Shown here: positions 1-8,929 of the stretch, piece after piece
Position numbering within the stretch: position 1 is the stretch's first letter
How the letters are laid out: each line of letters opens with the position of its first letter
Assembly: GCF_004345665.1 (NCBI RefSeq)
Contig: NZ_SLWR01000008.1
Location: forward strand, 124,001 to 188,000
DNA length: 64,000 nucleotides
DNA from: Kribbella antiqua
GTDB taxonomy: Bacteria; Actinomycetota; Actinomycetes; Propionibacteriales; Kribbellaceae
Direction of reading: 5' to 3'
Translations under genes and position numbers: made by a program
Notes under the pieces: model-generated
What the model was told of the DNA's origin: nothing
Seen by the model: the letters and a program-made list of their open reading frames with translations, nothing else
Databases searched by the model: none

Positions 1-1
1 G

Positions 2-106
2 CCGAACCAGTTCCTGCGCAGTGAGCCCAGCACCACCTACTACACCATCTCCTACGACTCAACCACTCACGCGGTCACCGGCGATTACGCCGGCTGCAAC
101 GCCTGA
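2..106 (+). CDS. C-terminal end of a probable type IV pilin (partial)
   Basis: The window opens inside a reading frame whose last 34 residues are Thr/Ser/Tyr rich and end ...DYAGCNA before a TGA at 104-106. The 5' part is off the window, so no N-methylation motif can be seen. It is called a pilin subunit because it directly precedes pilT-pilB-pilC, because short Ser/Thr-rich beta-strand tails ending near a Cys are common in type IV pilins, and because a strong stem-loop separates it from pilT, as is often seen behind an abundantly made pilin. Another extracellular protein of the pilus locus is possible. Confidence 0.5.
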   Translation, partial: PNQFLRSEPSTTYYTISYDSTTHAVTGDYAGCNA

Positions 107-118
107 CCTCACGATCCC

Positions 119-160
119 ACTGCCGGGGGAGGGCTTTCCCCAAGGGCCTTCCCCGGCAGT
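119..160 (+). terminator. Stem-loop between pilin and pilT
   Basis: A 14-bp stem (ACTGCCGGGGGAGG pairing with CCTTCCCCGGCAGT, one G-T wobble) with a 14-nt loop. There is no T-run after it, so it may act as a partial terminator or as a 3' stabiliser of the pilin message. The pilT ribosome binding site (aaagga, 175-180) follows closely. Confidence 0.6.
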
Positions 161-186
161 GATCCACAATCTGCAAAGGAATCATC

Positions 187-1281
187 ATGAAAGGTCTTGC
201 CCGCGGCAGTCGTGTCGATCTGCTGTTGGAGGAGCTGTGGAACGCCGGCGGTACCGACCTACTGCTCACCGCGGGCATGCCTCCGCAGATCCGTGTCCAC
301 GGCGATCTGCACCCCGTCCACGACGCCGCCGTACTCACTCACGACGACACCGACGAACTCGTCGCCGAACTCCTGACCCCCGCCCAGGCCGACGCCTGGA
401 CGAACACCTACGAGCTCGACTTCTCCTTCTCCTGGCGCGACAACGCCCGCATCCGCGGCAACGCGTTCAGCCAGCGCGGCGACACCACCGTCGCCCTCCG
501 GATGATCCCGCGCTCGATCCCGACGATGGACGAGTTGTGCCTGCCGCCGGTGCTCGGCGACTTCGCCAAGCAGCACCAGGGCCTCGTCCTCGTGACCGGC
601 CCGACCGGCTCCGGCAAATCGACAACGCTGGCCGCCGTGATCAACCAGATCAACACCGACCGCGCCTGCCACATCATCACCATCGAAGACCCGATCGAGT
701 ACGTCCACGACCACAAGCGCTCCGCCGTCAACCAGCGCGAGGTGGGCAGCGACACCGCAAGTTTCCCGGACGCGCTGCGTTCGGCGCTCCGCGAGGATCC
801 CGACGTACTGCTGGTCGGTGAGATGCGCGACCTGGAGTCGATCCGGTTCGCGCTCACGATCGCCGAGACCGGCCACCTGGTCTTCGCCACCCTGCACACC
901 AACGACACCGCGCAGTCGCTGGCCCGCATCATCGACGTCTTCCCGGCCGAGCAGCAGTCCCAGGTCCGGGTCCAGCTCGCGGCCGCGTTGAGCGGCGTCG
1001 TCTATCAGCGGCTGATTCCCCGCATCGGCGGCGGCCTGATCGCGGCGTACGAGGTGATGGTCGCGAACTCCGCGATCCGCAACCTGATCAAGGAAGGCAA
1101 GACGCACCAGCTGCGCAACTCGCTCGTCACCGGTCAGCGCGAAGGCATGCTGACGCTCGAGCAGTCGCTCTCGTCGCTGGTTCAGACCGGCGTTGTCTCG
1201 TACGACGATGCCGTCGCGCGCAGCCTCTACCCGAAGGAGATCGAGATGCGGCCACGGCTGCGGGCGGGGGTGCCGGCATGA
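187..1281 (+). CDS. pilT: Type IV pilus retraction ATPase PilT
   Basis: Cytoplasmic hexameric ATPase that drives pilus retraction. The 364-residue length is typical. Visible: Walker A GPTGSGKST at about 138-146, acidic/Walker B segment LLVGEMRD near 208-215, His-box region HLVFATLHTNDT near 230-241, and the PilT-diagnostic AIRNLIKEGK at 296-305. It lacks the long N-terminal domain of PilB and the zinc-binding cysteines, which separates it from the next gene. ATG 187 is preceded by aaagga at good spacing. It overlaps pilB by 4 bp (ATGA), so the two motors are translationally coupled. Confidence 0.95.
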   Translation: MKGLARGSRVDLLLEELWNAGGTDLLLTAGMPPQIRVHGDLHPVHDAAVLTHDDTDELVAELLTPAQADAWTNTYELDFSFSWRDNARIRGNAFSQRGDTTVALRMIPRSIPTMDELCLPPVLGDFAKQHQGLVLVTGPTGSGKSTTLAAVINQINTDRACHIITIEDPIEYVHDHKRSAVNQREVGSDTASFPDALRSALREDPDVLLVGEMRDLESIRFALTIAETGHLVFATLHTNDTAQSLARIIDVFPAEQQSQVRVQLAAALSGVVYQRLIPRIGGGLIAAYEVMVANSAIRNLIKEGKTHQLRNSLVTGQREGMLTLEQSLSSLVQTGVVSYDDAVARSLYPKEIEMRPRLRAGVPA

Positions 1282-2915
1282 GGCACCGTAGGCGAGAGGA
1301 GTCCAGCACCATCACGGTGCCCGCGGCGCGGCCCGAGGTCCGGCCGGCGGCGAGCCAGGAAGACCTGCAGATCGAGCGCAATCGCGCCCGCCAGATCGCG
1401 ACGAGCCACGGTCTGGCCCAGGTCGACCTCGGCGACGTCACCCCGGACCCGGCCGCGACAACCCTGCTCGACGAGCGGACCGCGCGCGTCTTGACCGCGA
1501 TCCCGCTGACCGCGGATGAGAACAACGTCATCGTCGCGGTGGCCGATCCCGAGGTCGAGGCCGATCTCCGGGCGGCGCTCGGGCGTCCCGTCGTACTGCG
1601 GATCGCGGCTCCGACCGACGTACTCACGGCGATCGGCAACAGCTACCGGGCCCTGACCGGTATCGACAGCAGGGTCAAGGTTTTCGAGGCACGCGACGTG
1701 ATCCGCAAGGACGCCAGCCGGGTGGACCTGGCGACGGCGAACGAGGACGCGCCGGTGGTGCAGGTCGTGCAGCTGATCATCACCCAGGCACTGCGCGACC
1801 GGGCGTCCGACGTACACATCGAACCGCACGACGACCGGGTGCGAGTCCGCTTCCGGGTCGACGGCGCGCTGCATGACCAGCTCGAGCTGCCCGGGTCGAT
1901 CGGGCCGGCGGTGGTCAGCCGGATCAAGATCCTTGCCGACCTCAACATTGTCGAACGGCGCCGCCCGCAGGACGGCCAGATCAGCATGGACATCGAGGGC
2001 CGCGAGGTCGACATCCGCGTCTCGACTACTGCGGTCGTCGGCGGCGAGAAGGTCGTGCTGCGGTTGCTCGACAAGAGCCGGCCGCTATTCCGGCTGGAGC
2101 AGCTCGGCATGCCGCAGGAGATGGCCGGTCGCTACTCGGCGCTGCTGAGGTCGCCGTACGGCATGGTGATCTGCGCCGGACCGACAGGCAGTGGCAAGAC
2201 GACCACGCTGTACGGCTCGCTGGGCGAGATCAACACGCCCGAGCGCAACATCATGACGATCGAGGACCCGGTCGAGTACACCTTCCCGTCGATCAACCAG
2301 ATCCAGATCAACGAGCCGGCCGGCATCACGTTCGCGGGTGGACTGCGGTCGATCCTGCGGCAGGACCCGGACGTCATCCTGGTCGGTGAGGTCCGCGACG
2401 TCGAGACCGCGCGGATCGCCGTACAGTCCGCGCTGACTGGCCACTTCGTGCTCTCGTCGCTGCACGCGACCGATACCGCGACCGCGCTGCATCGCCTGCT
2501 GGACATGGGCATCGAGAACTTCCTGATCGCCTCGTCGGTGACCGCGGTCGTCTCCCAGCGGCTCGTACGGCGGATCTGCGACAACTGCCGCGAGTCGTAC
2601 CAGCCGCCCGCCGAGGAGCTCGCGTTCCTGGACACGTTCAGCGGCCACGTCCCGCTCGGTGGGCTGACACGGGGCGCCGGGTGCAACTACTGCGCGCAGA
2701 CCGGGTTCCGCGAACGGATCGGCGTCTACGAGCTGATGCCTGTCACCGACAGCATCCGCGAGCTCGTGGTCGACCGCGCCTCGCACGACGAGATCCGCAA
2801 GGCCGCCCGGTATGAGGGCATGCGGACGCTGCAGGAAGAGGCGGTCCGGCTGGTCGAGGCGGGCGTGACGACGGTCGCCGAAGTTTGGCGTTCCATCTAC
2901 GTGGTCGGGAGCTGA
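1278..2915 (+). CDS. pilB: Type IV pilus assembly ATPase PilB (GspE family)
   Basis: Cytoplasmic extension motor of the type IV pilus. It has 545 residues: an MshEN/T2SSE-like N-terminal domain (about 30-130), then the GspE core with Walker A GPTGSGKTT at about 301-309, the Asp box (TIEDPVEY), Walker B (DVILVGEVRD) and His box (LSSLHATDT). Four cysteines (about 434, 437, 469, 472) form the C-M domain zinc site, ending in CAQTGFRERIGVYEL, typical of PilB and absent from PilT. The ATG overlaps the pilT stop. pilC starts 1 nt after its stop, so this is one operon. Confidence 0.95.
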   Translation: MRHRRREESSTITVPAARPEVRPAASQEDLQIERNRARQIATSHGLAQVDLGDVTPDPAATTLLDERTARVLTAIPLTADENNVIVAVADPEVEADLRAALGRPVVLRIAAPTDVLTAIGNSYRALTGIDSRVKVFEARDVIRKDASRVDLATANEDAPVVQVVQLIITQALRDRASDVHIEPHDDRVRVRFRVDGALHDQLELPGSIGPAVVSRIKILADLNIVERRRPQDGQISMDIEGREVDIRVSTTAVVGGEKVVLRLLDKSRPLFRLEQLGMPQEMAGRYSALLRSPYGMVICAGPTGSGKTTTLYGSLGEINTPERNIMTIEDPVEYTFPSINQIQINEPAGITFAGGLRSILRQDPDVILVGEVRDVETARIAVQSALTGHFVLSSLHATDTATALHRLLDMGIENFLIASSVTAVVSQRLVRRICDNCRESYQPPAEELAFLDTFSGHVPLGGLTRGAGCNYCAQTGFRERIGVYELMPVTDSIRELVVDRASHDEIRKAARYEGMRTLQEEAVRLVEAGVTTVAEVWRSIYVVGS

Positions 2916-2916
2916 G

Positions 2917-4122
2917 ATGGCCAGGTACGCGTACGTCGCCGTCGCACCGGACGGCCGCACCGCCAAGGGCGTCACGAAGGCGGACACCCTGGAAGACGCC
3001 GAGCTGGCGCTCTACGAACGGGAGCTCCGCGACATCCGGGTGACCGAGAAGCGCAGCGTTCTCCAGCTGGAGATCACCGCGAAGCGGGTCAAGCGCGAAG
3101 AGGTCATGCACTTGTCCCGCCAGCTCGGTGCCTTCATCAAGGCCGGCCTGCCGCTGATCGACGCCGTGCACAGCCTGGCCCAGGAGTCCGGCAATTCCTC
3201 GGTACGGCGGATGATGACCGAAGTCGAGCACGGACTCCGCGGCGGCGAGACGCTGTCGGACTGCTTCGACCGGCACCCGAAGATCTTTCCCGAGTTCTAC
3301 CGCGGCATCCTGCGGTCGGCAGAACTGAGCGGTCAGCTCGACACCGTCCTGTCCCAGTTGGCGAAGTACCTCGAGCGCGACCTGGAAGCGCGCCGTAAGG
3401 TCAAGCAGGCGATGATCTACCCGAGCATCGTCGCGGTGATGTCGCTGGTCACAGTCGTCGTGCTGGCGGCTTTCGTGCTGCCGCGCTTCAAGGACTTCTT
3501 CGCCAGCCTGGACGCCGAGCTCCCGCTGCCGACCCGCATGCTGCTCGCCGTCACCGACTTCCTCACCGCATGGTGGTGGGTGATCGGCGTCGGCGGAGCA
3601 TTCCTGGCTCTGCTCGTGTTCGCGGTGACGCGGACCCACGGCGGCCGCTATGCCAGGGACAAGCTCTTCCTGGCTCTGCCCGTTCTCGGCGGCACGATCC
3701 GGTTCGCCTTGGTCGAACGCTTCTGCCGGATCCTCGCGTCGATGGTCGGCGCCGGCGTCCAGCTTCCCGAGGCCCTGCGCGTCGCGACCGGCTCCCTGCC
3801 GAACCTCGTCTTCCGTCGCTCGCTGAACAACGTCGGCGAGCTGCTGCTCGAGGGCGGAGGCCTGGCGCGACCGCTCGCCGCCACCGGTCTCTTTCCGACC
3901 ACTGCTGCGCAGATGATGCGCGTCGGCGAGGACACCGGAACTCTTGACACCCAACTCGAGGTCACCGCGCAGTACTACGAAGGCGAACTCGACTACAAGC
4001 TCAAGAAGCTGATCGGCCTCTTCGAACCCGCCGTCATCATCGTCATGGGCGTGGTCGTGGGCTTCGTCGCCGTCGCCCTCGTCTCTGCCATGTACGGCAT
4101 CTTCGGGCAGGTCCAAGGCTGA
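2917..4122 (+). CDS. pilC: Type IV pilus inner-membrane platform protein PilC (GspF family)
   Basis: Integral-membrane platform on which PilB and PilT act. The 401 residues hold two T2SSF repeats, each a helical cytoplasmic domain followed by hydrophobic segments (around 170-195, 215-240 and the C-terminal 370-395). The motif LSRQLGAFIKAGLPLIDAV opens the first repeat and FCRILASMVGAGVQLPEAL the second; both match the family pattern. The ATG lies 1 nt after the pilB stop, with gggagctgag as an imperfect binding site. Its stop overlaps the following prepilin start (TGATG). Confidence 0.93.
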   Translation: MARYAYVAVAPDGRTAKGVTKADTLEDAELALYERELRDIRVTEKRSVLQLEITAKRVKREEVMHLSRQLGAFIKAGLPLIDAVHSLAQESGNSSVRRMMTEVEHGLRGGETLSDCFDRHPKIFPEFYRGILRSAELSGQLDTVLSQLAKYLERDLEARRKVKQAMIYPSIVAVMSLVTVVVLAAFVLPRFKDFFASLDAELPLPTRMLLAVTDFLTAWWWVIGVGGAFLALLVFAVTRTHGGRYARDKLFLALPVLGGTIRFALVERFCRILASMVGAGVQLPEALRVATGSLPNLVFRRSLNNVGELLLEGGGLARPLAATGLFPTTAAQMMRVGEDTGTLDTQLEVTAQYYEGELDYKLKKLIGLFEPAVIIVMGVVVGFVAVALVSAMYGIFGQVQG

Positions 4123-4577
4123 TGAGCGGAAGGAGCGCCTCCGAGCGAGGTGAGAGTCTGCTGGAGGTGCTGATCGCCGTAGCCATCATGGGTATCGCCG
4201 CGGTGGCGATCATGGCCGGCCTGACCACCAGCGTGCTGATGTCCGACATCCACCGCAAACAAGCGACGGCCGGTACGGCGGTTCGCGACTATGCCGAGGC
4301 GCTCCAGACGTTCGTCGCCACCGGGGACAACTACGTTCCTTGTGCGACGGCAGCCGCCTATGCCCTGCCCAGCTTCACCGTGCCGGCGGGCTACGCCAAA
4401 TCGGTGGTCGCGGGTTCGACTCGCTACTGGGACGGCGCCAGCTGGCAGTCGAGTTGTGGCACGGACAAGGGCCTGCAGAAATTGACGATCCAGGTCGCGA
4501 GTAGCGACGGACGCGCCACGGAGCATGTCGACGTCGTACTGCGGAAACCATGCGGGCTGGAGGACGACCTATGTTGA
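4122..4577 (+). CDS. Minor prepilin with N-methylation motif (PilV/GspI-like)
   Basis: A 151-residue prepilin-like protein. After a short basic leader, residues around 10-30 read GESLLEVLIAVAIMGI, a class III prepilin peptidase site (cleavage after G) with the conserved Glu at mature position 5, followed by the hydrophobic assembly helix. The rest is a small globular domain with Cys residues that may form disulphides. Minor pilins of this kind prime fibre assembly. It overlaps pilC by one base and the next prepilin by 7 bp. The PilV-like name rests on position and the LLEVLIA sequence type, not on a family search. Confidence 0.85.
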   Translation: MSGRSASERGESLLEVLIAVAIMGIAAVAIMAGLTTSVLMSDIHRKQATAGTAVRDYAEALQTFVATGDNYVPCATAAAYALPSFTVPAGYAKSVVAGSTRYWDGASWQSSCGTDKGLQKLTIQVASSDGRATEHVDVVLRKPCGLEDDLC

Positions 4578-5200
4578 GGAACCGGTGCCGCGGTGAGCGC
4601 GGGTTCACCCTGGTCGAATTGATGGTGGCGATCGCCATCCTCGGCGTGATCACCGTGCCGTTGGCCAATGTGATCCTGGGCGCGCTGCGCAACACCACCG
4701 AGACCTCCGACCGGCTGGACCTCTCCCACGACGCTCAGATCAGCTCGTCGTACTTCGCCCGTGACGTCGCACAGGTAGGCCTGAGGGACCGGGCAGCTGC
4801 CAACGGGGAGTCCGTGCCCTTCAAGCCGTCGGTCGAGGTCGGGGCGGCGTACAACAAGGACGGCAGGGTGTGCGGTGACTCCAGTACGCCGGTGGCCGCC
4901 GTACGGCTGCTGTCCGACGCCTGGAACCCCGCGGTGTCCATGACGGACCCCACCACTGACATCGTCGCGTACTACGTCGAAGGCTCCGAACTGCACCGCA
5001 TCAAATGCATCGGCCCCGCCGTCACCGGAACCGACGTCGTACTCGCTCACAACGTGAAGAGCGGAAGTGTCGCCGTGACCTGTTCCTCGACCTGTACCGG
5101 CGTTCCGGTGCCGGACGAGATCACCCTGAAGTTCCTTGCGAGCAAGGGATCCGTCGACGACTACCAGATCACCCTTAACGGCCAGCGGAGGCAGTCATGA
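4571..5200 (+). CDS. Minor prepilin with N-methylation motif (PilW/GspJ-like)
   Basis: Start set at ATG 4571, which has gggctggagg upstream and places a short Arg-rich leader before the peptidase site; a start further upstream at 4550 would read through the end of the previous gene. Residues about 10-30 read GFTLVELMVAIAILGVI: Gly at -1, Phe at +1, Glu at +5, then the hydrophobic helix. The 209-residue length and long soluble C-terminal domain with paired Cys fit PilW/GspJ-type minor pilins. It overlaps both neighbours by a few bases, so it is translated as part of the pil operon and is a PilD substrate. Confidence 0.87.
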   Translation: MLRNRCRGERGFTLVELMVAIAILGVITVPLANVILGALRNTTETSDRLDLSHDAQISSSYFARDVAQVGLRDRAAANGESVPFKPSVEVGAAYNKDGRVCGDSSTPVAAVRLLSDAWNPAVSMTDPTTDIVAYYVEGSELHRIKCIGPAVTGTDVVLAHNVKSGSVAVTCSSTCTGVPVPDEITLKFLASKGSVDDYQITLNGQRRQS

Positions 5201-7287
5201 GAGGCCGGTTCGTTCGTGCACGAGGAGAAGACGGTGCTGCGCTCGTCCTGGCACTAATCATCGTCACCGTCGTCGCGCTCGGTCTCAGTGCCCTGTTGTC
5301 GCTGTCCGACACGAGCATCCGTACCACTGTGGGACTGCGCGATCAGGTGTCGACGACGTACAGCGCCGATGGCGCCATGCAGGCGGCCGTCAACAATCTG
5401 CGCAACAGCACCTACAACCACGCCGCCGGCCAGCACTGCTTCGGCACCACCGACACGCTGCAGCTGAGTGGTTTCTACGGTTCGGACTCAGCCGCGGTGA
5501 CCTGTGAGTCCGACCCGAAGAGGATCCTGATCCACTGCCCCACACTGTCCGACTGCAATCGACCCGGCAACGCCATCCTCACGCTCGGCACCAATCCGGC
5601 TGAGGACGGTGTCAACATCACCCAGCCGATCGGCTCGACCTTCAGGGTGCACGGCAACGTGTTCTCCAATTCGAACATCAATGTGGTCAAAGGCGCCCTA
5701 AACACCAATGCCGCGGTGTGGGCAAGGTCTTCGTGCTCCGGGACGATCCAGAGCGTCCCCGCGCCCTCGTGCAATTACGGGGACTCGAACGAGTTGGGCG
5801 ATGACCCCAACTACGTGGCCGACGCGACGACGGCGCCCGTGCACCGGGATCTGCCGACCTGTAACCGGCCGAACTCCCTCGTGACGTTCCTGCCCGGCAC
5901 CTATGACGATGCGAACGGGCTGAGCACGATGATGGGCAACAGCAGCTCGTGCAAGAACAGCACGTGGTGGTTCACGCCAGGGACCTACTACTTCGACTTC
6001 CACAACAGCGGGCCGGCGGCGAACCCGCTGCTCCCGTCGGCCGGCGACAACGTTTGGACGATTGACAACGGCACGCTGGTCGGCGGCACACCCGTTGACA
6101 GCGCGGGCGGGATCATCGCTAAGCCGCCGGTGCCCGCGAGCATCCCAGGCTCCTGCGACAACCCGATCAATAACGTGAATTTCACCACCGACGGCGTGCA
6201 GTTCATCTTCGGTGGTGACAGCCGTCTCACGGTCAAGGCAGGCGAGGCCGAGCTGTGCGGCTCCATCAAGGAAAACAAAGTGCCTGTGGCCGTCTACGGC
6301 CTCAAGTCCGGCACGGAGACGACCACGACCTGGACGGGCGACGCCAAGTCCTTGAAGCTCAACGCGGTCACCGCCGGCAGCAAGTTCACCAACGCCACGC
6401 CCACCACGCTCGCAACCAACGACGCTACGGTCGCGACCTGGAACAGCACCAAGAAGAACGACTCGACAGTGCTGACACTCAAGGGATTCGCGCCGGTCGA
6501 TCCGATTCCGGCTGGATCGAGGCTGCAGTCGGCGGAGGTGAAGATCCGTCACCGGCACACCGATATCACCGCCGCCGATTCCTTTGACGTCAGCTTGATG
6601 ACCGGGAGTGGTCCGGCCCTGACCGGTTCGACGACCGGGCGAATCGGCAACCCGTCGCTACAGACAGACACGATCAGCCTCGACACCGCACGTACTGGTG
6701 CCCTTGCCACAGCCATCTACAAGGGCAACTACAGCGACGCGACGATCGATCTCACGACGAAGCTGCAGAACGATCCCAAGAACGACGCCGAGCTCATCGA
6801 CTCGGTCCAGCTCGAGCTCACGTTCATTCCTCCCGCCCTACGAGGTGCGAACGGTTGCGTCACCAGTGGGCCGTACACGGGTGGTGGCGATTCGGCAGCG
6901 AACTGCTCGATGATCACTGCGACCAACACCTCCGGCAACCAGTTCTACGTTCAAGGCACGACGTACGCACCGAAGGCCGCGCTGGACATCACTCTCAACA
7001 ACGCTGAGGAACAGGTCTTCCGGTTCGGCGTCATCTCGCGAGCCCTGTGGGTCAAGGAGACCGGCAGTTTCAGCTACACGGGTGTGGTGATCGAGGTCCC
7101 GGACGACTCACCGGGCTTCGTCTTCAGCATGTACCTGACTGCGTACCTCTGCCCTGGTGCCGGGCCCTGCAGCACGACCGGCGCACCGGCGCTGCGATCG
7201 AAGGTCGCCCTTGTGGACGCCAATCCGAGCACTCCACAACCCGGCGCCCGACAGGTCACCATCCTCAGCTGGTCACGACCTGGCTAG
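5197..7287 (+). CDS. Large PilX-like prepilin / pilus tip-type protein
   Basis: A 696-residue protein. The N-terminus (EDGAALVLALIIVTVVALGL) resembles PilX N-terminal segments: Gly followed by AAL and a long hydrophobic helix, without the Glu5 of ordinary pilins. The remaining 650 residues are extracellular in character, rich in Thr, Asn, Ser and Gly with many Cys (for example QHCFG, CPTLSDCNRPG, SSCSGTIQ), suggesting a disulphide-stabilised beta-rich domain. That length is several times a usual PilX, so it may be a tip adhesin carried on a pilin-like helix; this role is inference. ATG 5197 overlaps the upstream stop. Last gene of the pil operon. Confidence 0.75.
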   Translation: MRGRFVRARGEDGAALVLALIIVTVVALGLSALLSLSDTSIRTTVGLRDQVSTTYSADGAMQAAVNNLRNSTYNHAAGQHCFGTTDTLQLSGFYGSDSAAVTCESDPKRILIHCPTLSDCNRPGNAILTLGTNPAEDGVNITQPIGSTFRVHGNVFSNSNINVVKGALNTNAAVWARSSCSGTIQSVPAPSCNYGDSNELGDDPNYVADATTAPVHRDLPTCNRPNSLVTFLPGTYDDANGLSTMMGNSSSCKNSTWWFTPGTYYFDFHNSGPAANPLLPSAGDNVWTIDNGTLVGGTPVDSAGGIIAKPPVPASIPGSCDNPINNVNFTTDGVQFIFGGDSRLTVKAGEAELCGSIKENKVPVAVYGLKSGTETTTTWTGDAKSLKLNAVTAGSKFTNATPTTLATNDATVATWNSTKKNDSTVLTLKGFAPVDPIPAGSRLQSAEVKIRHRHTDITAADSFDVSLMTGSGPALTGSTTGRIGNPSLQTDTISLDTARTGALATAIYKGNYSDATIDLTTKLQNDPKNDAELIDSVQLELTFIPPALRGANGCVTSGPYTGGGDSAANCSMITATNTSGNQFYVQGTTYAPKAALDITLNNAEEQVFRFGVISRALWVKETGSFSYTGVVIEVPDDSPGFVFSMYLTAYLCPGAGPCSTTGAPALRSKVALVDANPSTPQPGARQVTILSWSRPG

Positions 7288-7381
7288 GTGCCTCGGCGGA
7301 GTCCCGCCTACTTGGGACCTAAGTCCCTATCTGGCCCCGGTGGCTGTTACCTAGGGTGACGGTCACACGGGGAGGGACACA

Positions 7382-8035
7382 ATGAGTCATCGGATCAGGA
7401 TCGTCGTGGTCGATGGTCACACACTCACACGGTTCGGATTGGTTGGTCTGGTCAGCGGGCAGCCGGACATCGCTGTTGTCGGGGAGACCGGGCTCGGTGC
7501 CGAGGCCGCCGCGATTGTGGCGGCGGCTGCCGCCGATGTGGTTGTGCTTGACAGCGCACTGCCGGACGGCGACGGACTGCGGGTCGCGCGGGCATTGCGC
7601 GACCGGTACGCCGGACTCGGCATCGTGCTGCTGACATCGAACGGCGAGGACGACCTACTGTTCCGGGCTCTGGAGCTCGGTGTGTCCGCCTTCGTCACCA
7701 AGACCGCTCCGGCGGTCGAGGTGCTGGCCGCGATCCGGCACGCGGCAGTCGCGGCAGGCTCGTTCATAGCCAGCGGTCTCGGCCAGGCCGTCGCCAGGCG
7801 CCAGACCGCCGCGGTCAAGGCGGCGCTCAGCCCGCGCGAAGCCCAAGTGCTCGCGTTGCTCGGTCAGGGCCTGTCGGTCGCGGCAATCGGTACGACGATG
7901 TTCGTCAGCCACTCCACCGCCAAGACGTACGTCGCGAGGCTCTACGAGAAGCTGGGTGCGTCCAACCGGGCTCAAGCGATCATGGCCGGCCTGCGACTAG
8001 GCCTGCTGCAGCAAGAGCTTCTGACACCTGCCTGA
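7382..8035 (+). CDS. NarL/LuxR-type response regulator, pilus-linked, copy 1
   Basis: 217-residue two-domain regulator. The receiver domain (about 5-120) has acidic residues at D11 and a phospho-acceptor candidate D57 in VVVLDSALPDGDGL, and the conserved Lys in FVTKTAP. The LuxR helix-turn-helix (about 148-210) reads LSPREAQVLALLGQGL...AKTYVARLYEKLGASNRAQAI. It has ggaggga upstream of ATG 7382. A palindrome GTGAC-G-GTCAC lies at 7356-7366, within the presumed promoter. No histidine kinase is nearby. It is clearly paralogous to the regulator at 8930, and pilD sits between the two, suggesting control of pilus genes (inference). Confidence 0.9.
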   Translation: MSHRIRIVVVDGHTLTRFGLVGLVSGQPDIAVVGETGLGAEAAAIVAAAAADVVVLDSALPDGDGLRVARALRDRYAGLGIVLLTSNGEDDLLFRALELGVSAFVTKTAPAVEVLAAIRHAAVAAGSFIASGLGQAVARRQTAAVKAALSPREAQVLALLGQGLSVAAIGTTMFVSHSTAKTYVARLYEKLGASNRAQAIMAGLRLGLLQQELLTPA

Positions 8036-8037
8036 GC

Positions 8038-8778
8038 TCACCCGGCCACCAAGACGGCTAGTAAGGCCGCAGCGATCATGAACGGCCCGAACGGCAGGGC
8101 GGTCTTGCGTCCTCCGCGCCCGGTGGCCATGACGACCACGCCGACGACAGCACCGAGCAGGAAGCCGCCGAACGCGCCGATCACCAGCGTCCACCAGGAC
8201 AGGTAAGCGAGCACACCGCCGAGCAGGCCGGCCAGCTTCACGTCACCCCCTCCCATTCCGCCGGTCAGCGACAGCAGCACGAAGAAGCCGAGCAGCGCCA
8301 CCGCTCCGATGCCTGCCCGTGCCAGCGGCCACCACACGTGCTCCCAGGCAGCCGACGCCGTCAGCAGCACGGCGAGGATTGGGTACGACGGCAGGATGAT
8401 GCGGTTCGGCAGCTTCCTCAGTTCGAGGTCGATCAACGCCAGCGCAATCCCGGTCGAGGCGAACCACAGGTACGCCGGCAGCGCGGACAGCAGCCCGAGG
8501 TCGTCCAGCCGCCAGGCGAGCGCGGCAAAGACCAGTCCGGTCCCCGCCTCGACCAGTGGGTAGCGCACGCTGATCGGTTCCTTGCAGGCGGCGCACCGGC
8601 CGCGCAGCACGATCCACCCGAGCACTGGGACGTTGTGCCGGGTCAGGATCGGCGTACCACAGCGGGGGCACTGCGACGGCGGGCTGCTCAGGGAGAGCCG
8701 GCGCGGCAACCGATGGACCACGACGTTGAGGAACGAGCCGATCGCCAGGCCGAACAGAAGTGCGAAGAACTCGACCAT
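8038..8778 (-). CDS. pilD: Prepilin peptidase / N-methyltransferase PilD (A24 family)
   Basis: Membrane aspartic protease that cleaves and N-methylates prepilins; the prepilins at 4122, 4571 and 5197 are its likely substrates. 246 residues with several membrane segments. Two CxxC pairs (C37/C40 and C62/C65) form the cytoplasmic zinc site of bifunctional A24 enzymes. Catalytic Asp residues are D117 in LIDLELRKLPN and D179 in GGMGGGDVKL. The start ATG at 8778 has ggaggtccg just upstream. It is transcribed against the pil operon and divergently from the second response regulator. Confidence 0.95.
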   Translation of the reverse strand: MVEFFALLFGLAIGSFLNVVVHRLPRRLSLSSPPSQCPRCGTPILTRHNVPVLGWIVLRGRCAACKEPISVRYPLVEAGTGLVFAALAWRLDDLGLLSALPAYLWFASTGIALALIDLELRKLPNRIILPSYPILAVLLTASAAWEHVWWPLARAGIGAVALLGFFVLLSLTGGMGGGDVKLAGLLGGVLAYLSWWTLVIGAFGGFLLGAVVGVVVMATGRGGRKTALPFGPFMIAAALLAVLVAG

Positions 8779-8929
8779 TCGGACCTCCGCAATCGGGTAA
8801 CCAAGTGCTCAACCAACTGGGTGGAAAGCACCCGCTTGAAATGCGTAACGCCGTGTAGCGGCCGTCCGATCATAGTTACAGCAGGTGATACTCGTCACGC
8901 TGTGCTGGGGAGATCTTCCGGGGGCGATC

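Noticed and set aside
2743..4116. Long minus-strand open frame opposite pilC
   Set aside because: Shadow of pilC; no start signal and composition typical of antisense frames in this genome.
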